DNA of 5,502 nucleotides, taken from NCBI GenBank assembly GCA_002438685.1, contig DJQG01000156.1, positions 693 through 6,194 on the forward strand, given 5' to 3'. The translations under genes were made by a program, and so were the position numbers. The notes beneath the pieces are model-generated. The model did no database searches and was not told where the DNA came from. It saw only the letters and a program-made list of their open reading frames with translations. Shown piece after piece: positions 4,465 through 5,502 of the stretch. How positions within the stretch are numbered: position 1 is the stretch's first letter; each line of letters starts with the position of its first letter. Source of the stretch: Ruminococcaceae bacterium UBA6392 (GTDB lineage Bacteria > Bacillota > Clostridia > Oscillospirales > Acutalibacteraceae).

Positions 4465-5502
4465 TTATTGTTCGTAGTTTTTCAGCTCGTCCGCTTCTTC
4501 TATTTCTATCTCCGGGTCCTCTCCGAGAACCGGCGGTACTGAATCCGTCGCGGTCAGCTGTTTTATCCATTTTCGGCTCTTGAACCTTATCAGGCAGAGA
4601 ATGGCTTTCGGCGTGTCCTCTGCCACATACATCGCGATTATCAGCACATAGAACGGCACGCTCGTCAAAAATCCGAGTATGGTCACTATCGGTATGCTCA
4701 ATATAAACAGCGTGCCTATATCTAAAAACATTCCTATCTTCGTGTCTCCGCCGGCTCTGAATATGCCGACCACGCAGACATACGGGATGTTTCTTATGCC
4801 GATCCACAGCGAGTAGATGAGCAGCAGCGTCGCCGTCATCTGACGCGCACCCTCCGTTTCGATCGGCAGAGCGCGCAGCAGCGGCCAGCGCAGGGCTATC
4901 ATGCCGAGTCCGGTCAGCACTCCGAGCAGGGGAACGAGCCTTATGAACCGCTTGCCCATGGAGTATGCCTCATCCGCCTTGCCCGCGCCGACTGCCTTGC
5001 CCGTCATTATCGAGCAGGCGTGGCATATGCCGACGAAGAAAACGAACGCTATTTGCTCTATCGAGCTGAATATCGTATATGCGGCGTAGTTCTCGCTGCC
5101 CTGACGCGCGTAGACCATGGCGTAGACATTCGTACCGACTCCCCAGAGCAGCTCGTTGAGCATTATCGGGGCGCAGACGCGGATGAACTTCTTGAAAAAC
5201 TCCGCGTCCTTTTTGAAAAATTCGCTTATCGGCGCGTGGATAATATTCTTCTTCGCGTTGCCGATTATGAACAGCATAATAGTTTGAACTATCATCGCAG
5301 TGACGGTAGCTATCGCCGCGCCGCGAAGCTTCAGCGCGGGGAAACCGAGCTTGCCGTTTATTAAAATATAGTTGAGAACCGTGTTCGTCGCGACTGAGAC
5401 TATCGAGCAGATAAGCGGCGTGTGTACATCCTCGGTCGAGCGCATGACGGTGCTTGTGACAAGCGATATCGCAACAAATATTCCGTAGGGTGCAACAGTC
5501 TG
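4465..5502 (-). CDS. MATE-family multidrug/toxin efflux transporter (5' partial)
   Basis: MATE transporters export cationic drugs or metabolites across the cytoplasmic membrane using a sodium or proton gradient. The - strand frame is open from the window edge (5502) to the TAA at 4465-4467, giving 345 residues of an expected 440-460, so roughly the first 110 residues lie outside. The Met codon at 5443-5445 is internal: 19 upstream codons read QTVAPYGIFVAISLVTSTV and continue the family pattern. Family marks, numbered from the visible start, are RSTEDVHTP (21-29; usually RSTGDTKTP), NYILINGKLGFPA (44-56) with RGAAIAT (60-66), and the second-half counterpart GIFRAGGDTK (246-255). Many hydrophobic helices lie between. 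It ends in an acidic tail (PEIEIEEADELKNYEQ) beyond the last helix, probably cytoplasmic. The substrate cannot be told. It is convergent with the serpin operon and unlikely to be functionally linked to it. Confidence 0.92.
   Translation of the reverse strand, partial: QTVAPYGIFVAISLVTSTVMRSTEDVHTPLICSIVSVATNTVLNYILINGKLGFPALKLRGAAIATVTAMIVQTIMLFIIGNAKKNIIHAPISEFFKKDAEFFKKFIRVCAPIMLNELLWGVGTNVYAMVYARQGSENYAAYTIFSSIEQIAFVFFVGICHACSIMTGKAVGAGKADEAYSMGKRFIRLVPLLGVLTGLGMIALRWPLLRALPIETEGARQMTATLLLIYSLWIGIRNIPYVCVVGIFRAGGDTKIGMFLDIGTLFILSIPIVTILGFLTSVPFYVLIIAMYVAEDTPKAILCLIRFKSRKWIKQLTATDSVPPVLGEDPEIEIEEADELKNYEQ

Noticed and set aside
4358..4807. Second - strand frame (149 codons) at the 3' end of the transporter gene
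   Set aside because: Overlaps the MATE frame in another phase; rich in Arg, His and Gly with no membrane segments, as expected of an out-of-frame reading.
1..5502. CRISPR array, insertion sequence, tRNA or rRNA
   Set aside because: No regularly spaced repeats, transposase motifs, terminal inverted repeats or tRNA-like cloverleaf ends were seen on either strand.

Overview
The window looks like chromosome of a Gram-positive Clostridia-type gut bacterium (Oscillospiraceae/Ruminococcaceae-like). The signs are strong AGGAGG ribosome binding sites, short intergenic gaps, Rho-independent terminators, a YitT/DUF2179 protein, a Firmicutes-style ECF sigma factor and roughly balanced base composition. 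The species cannot be named from this sequence alone. Nothing in base or codon use marks a recently acquired island.

Layout: (1) 1-299, + strand: the 3' end of a YitT-family membrane protein gene, closed by a strong terminator at 308-345. (2) 436-4383, + strand: four tightly packed genes that read as one operon. They encode an ECF sigma factor (436-975), a single-pass membrane protein in the usual anti-sigma position (962-1735, overlapping the sigma gene by 14 bases), and two paralogous serpin lipoproteins (1753-3099 and 3112-4383). The gaps after genes two and three are 17 and 12 bases. A strong terminator at 4424-4460 ends the operon. (3) 4465-5502, - strand, convergent: most of a MATE-family efflux transporter whose N-terminal part lies outside the window.

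The central unit is the interesting part. Both serpins have lipoprotein signal peptides, a flexible linker, a full serpin fold and a serpin-type hinge, so they are probably protease inhibitors tethered to the outer face of the membrane. Their reactive loops differ: counting from the hinge, serpin 2 has Met-Ser at P1-P1' (as in human alpha-1-antitrypsin), while serpin 1 has Lys-Ser. This suggests complementary protease specificities. A sigma factor and a membrane-spanning partner in the same transcription unit suggest that serpin synthesis is tied to an envelope signal, possibly protease attack. The regulatory link is inferred from gene order, not shown by the sequence.
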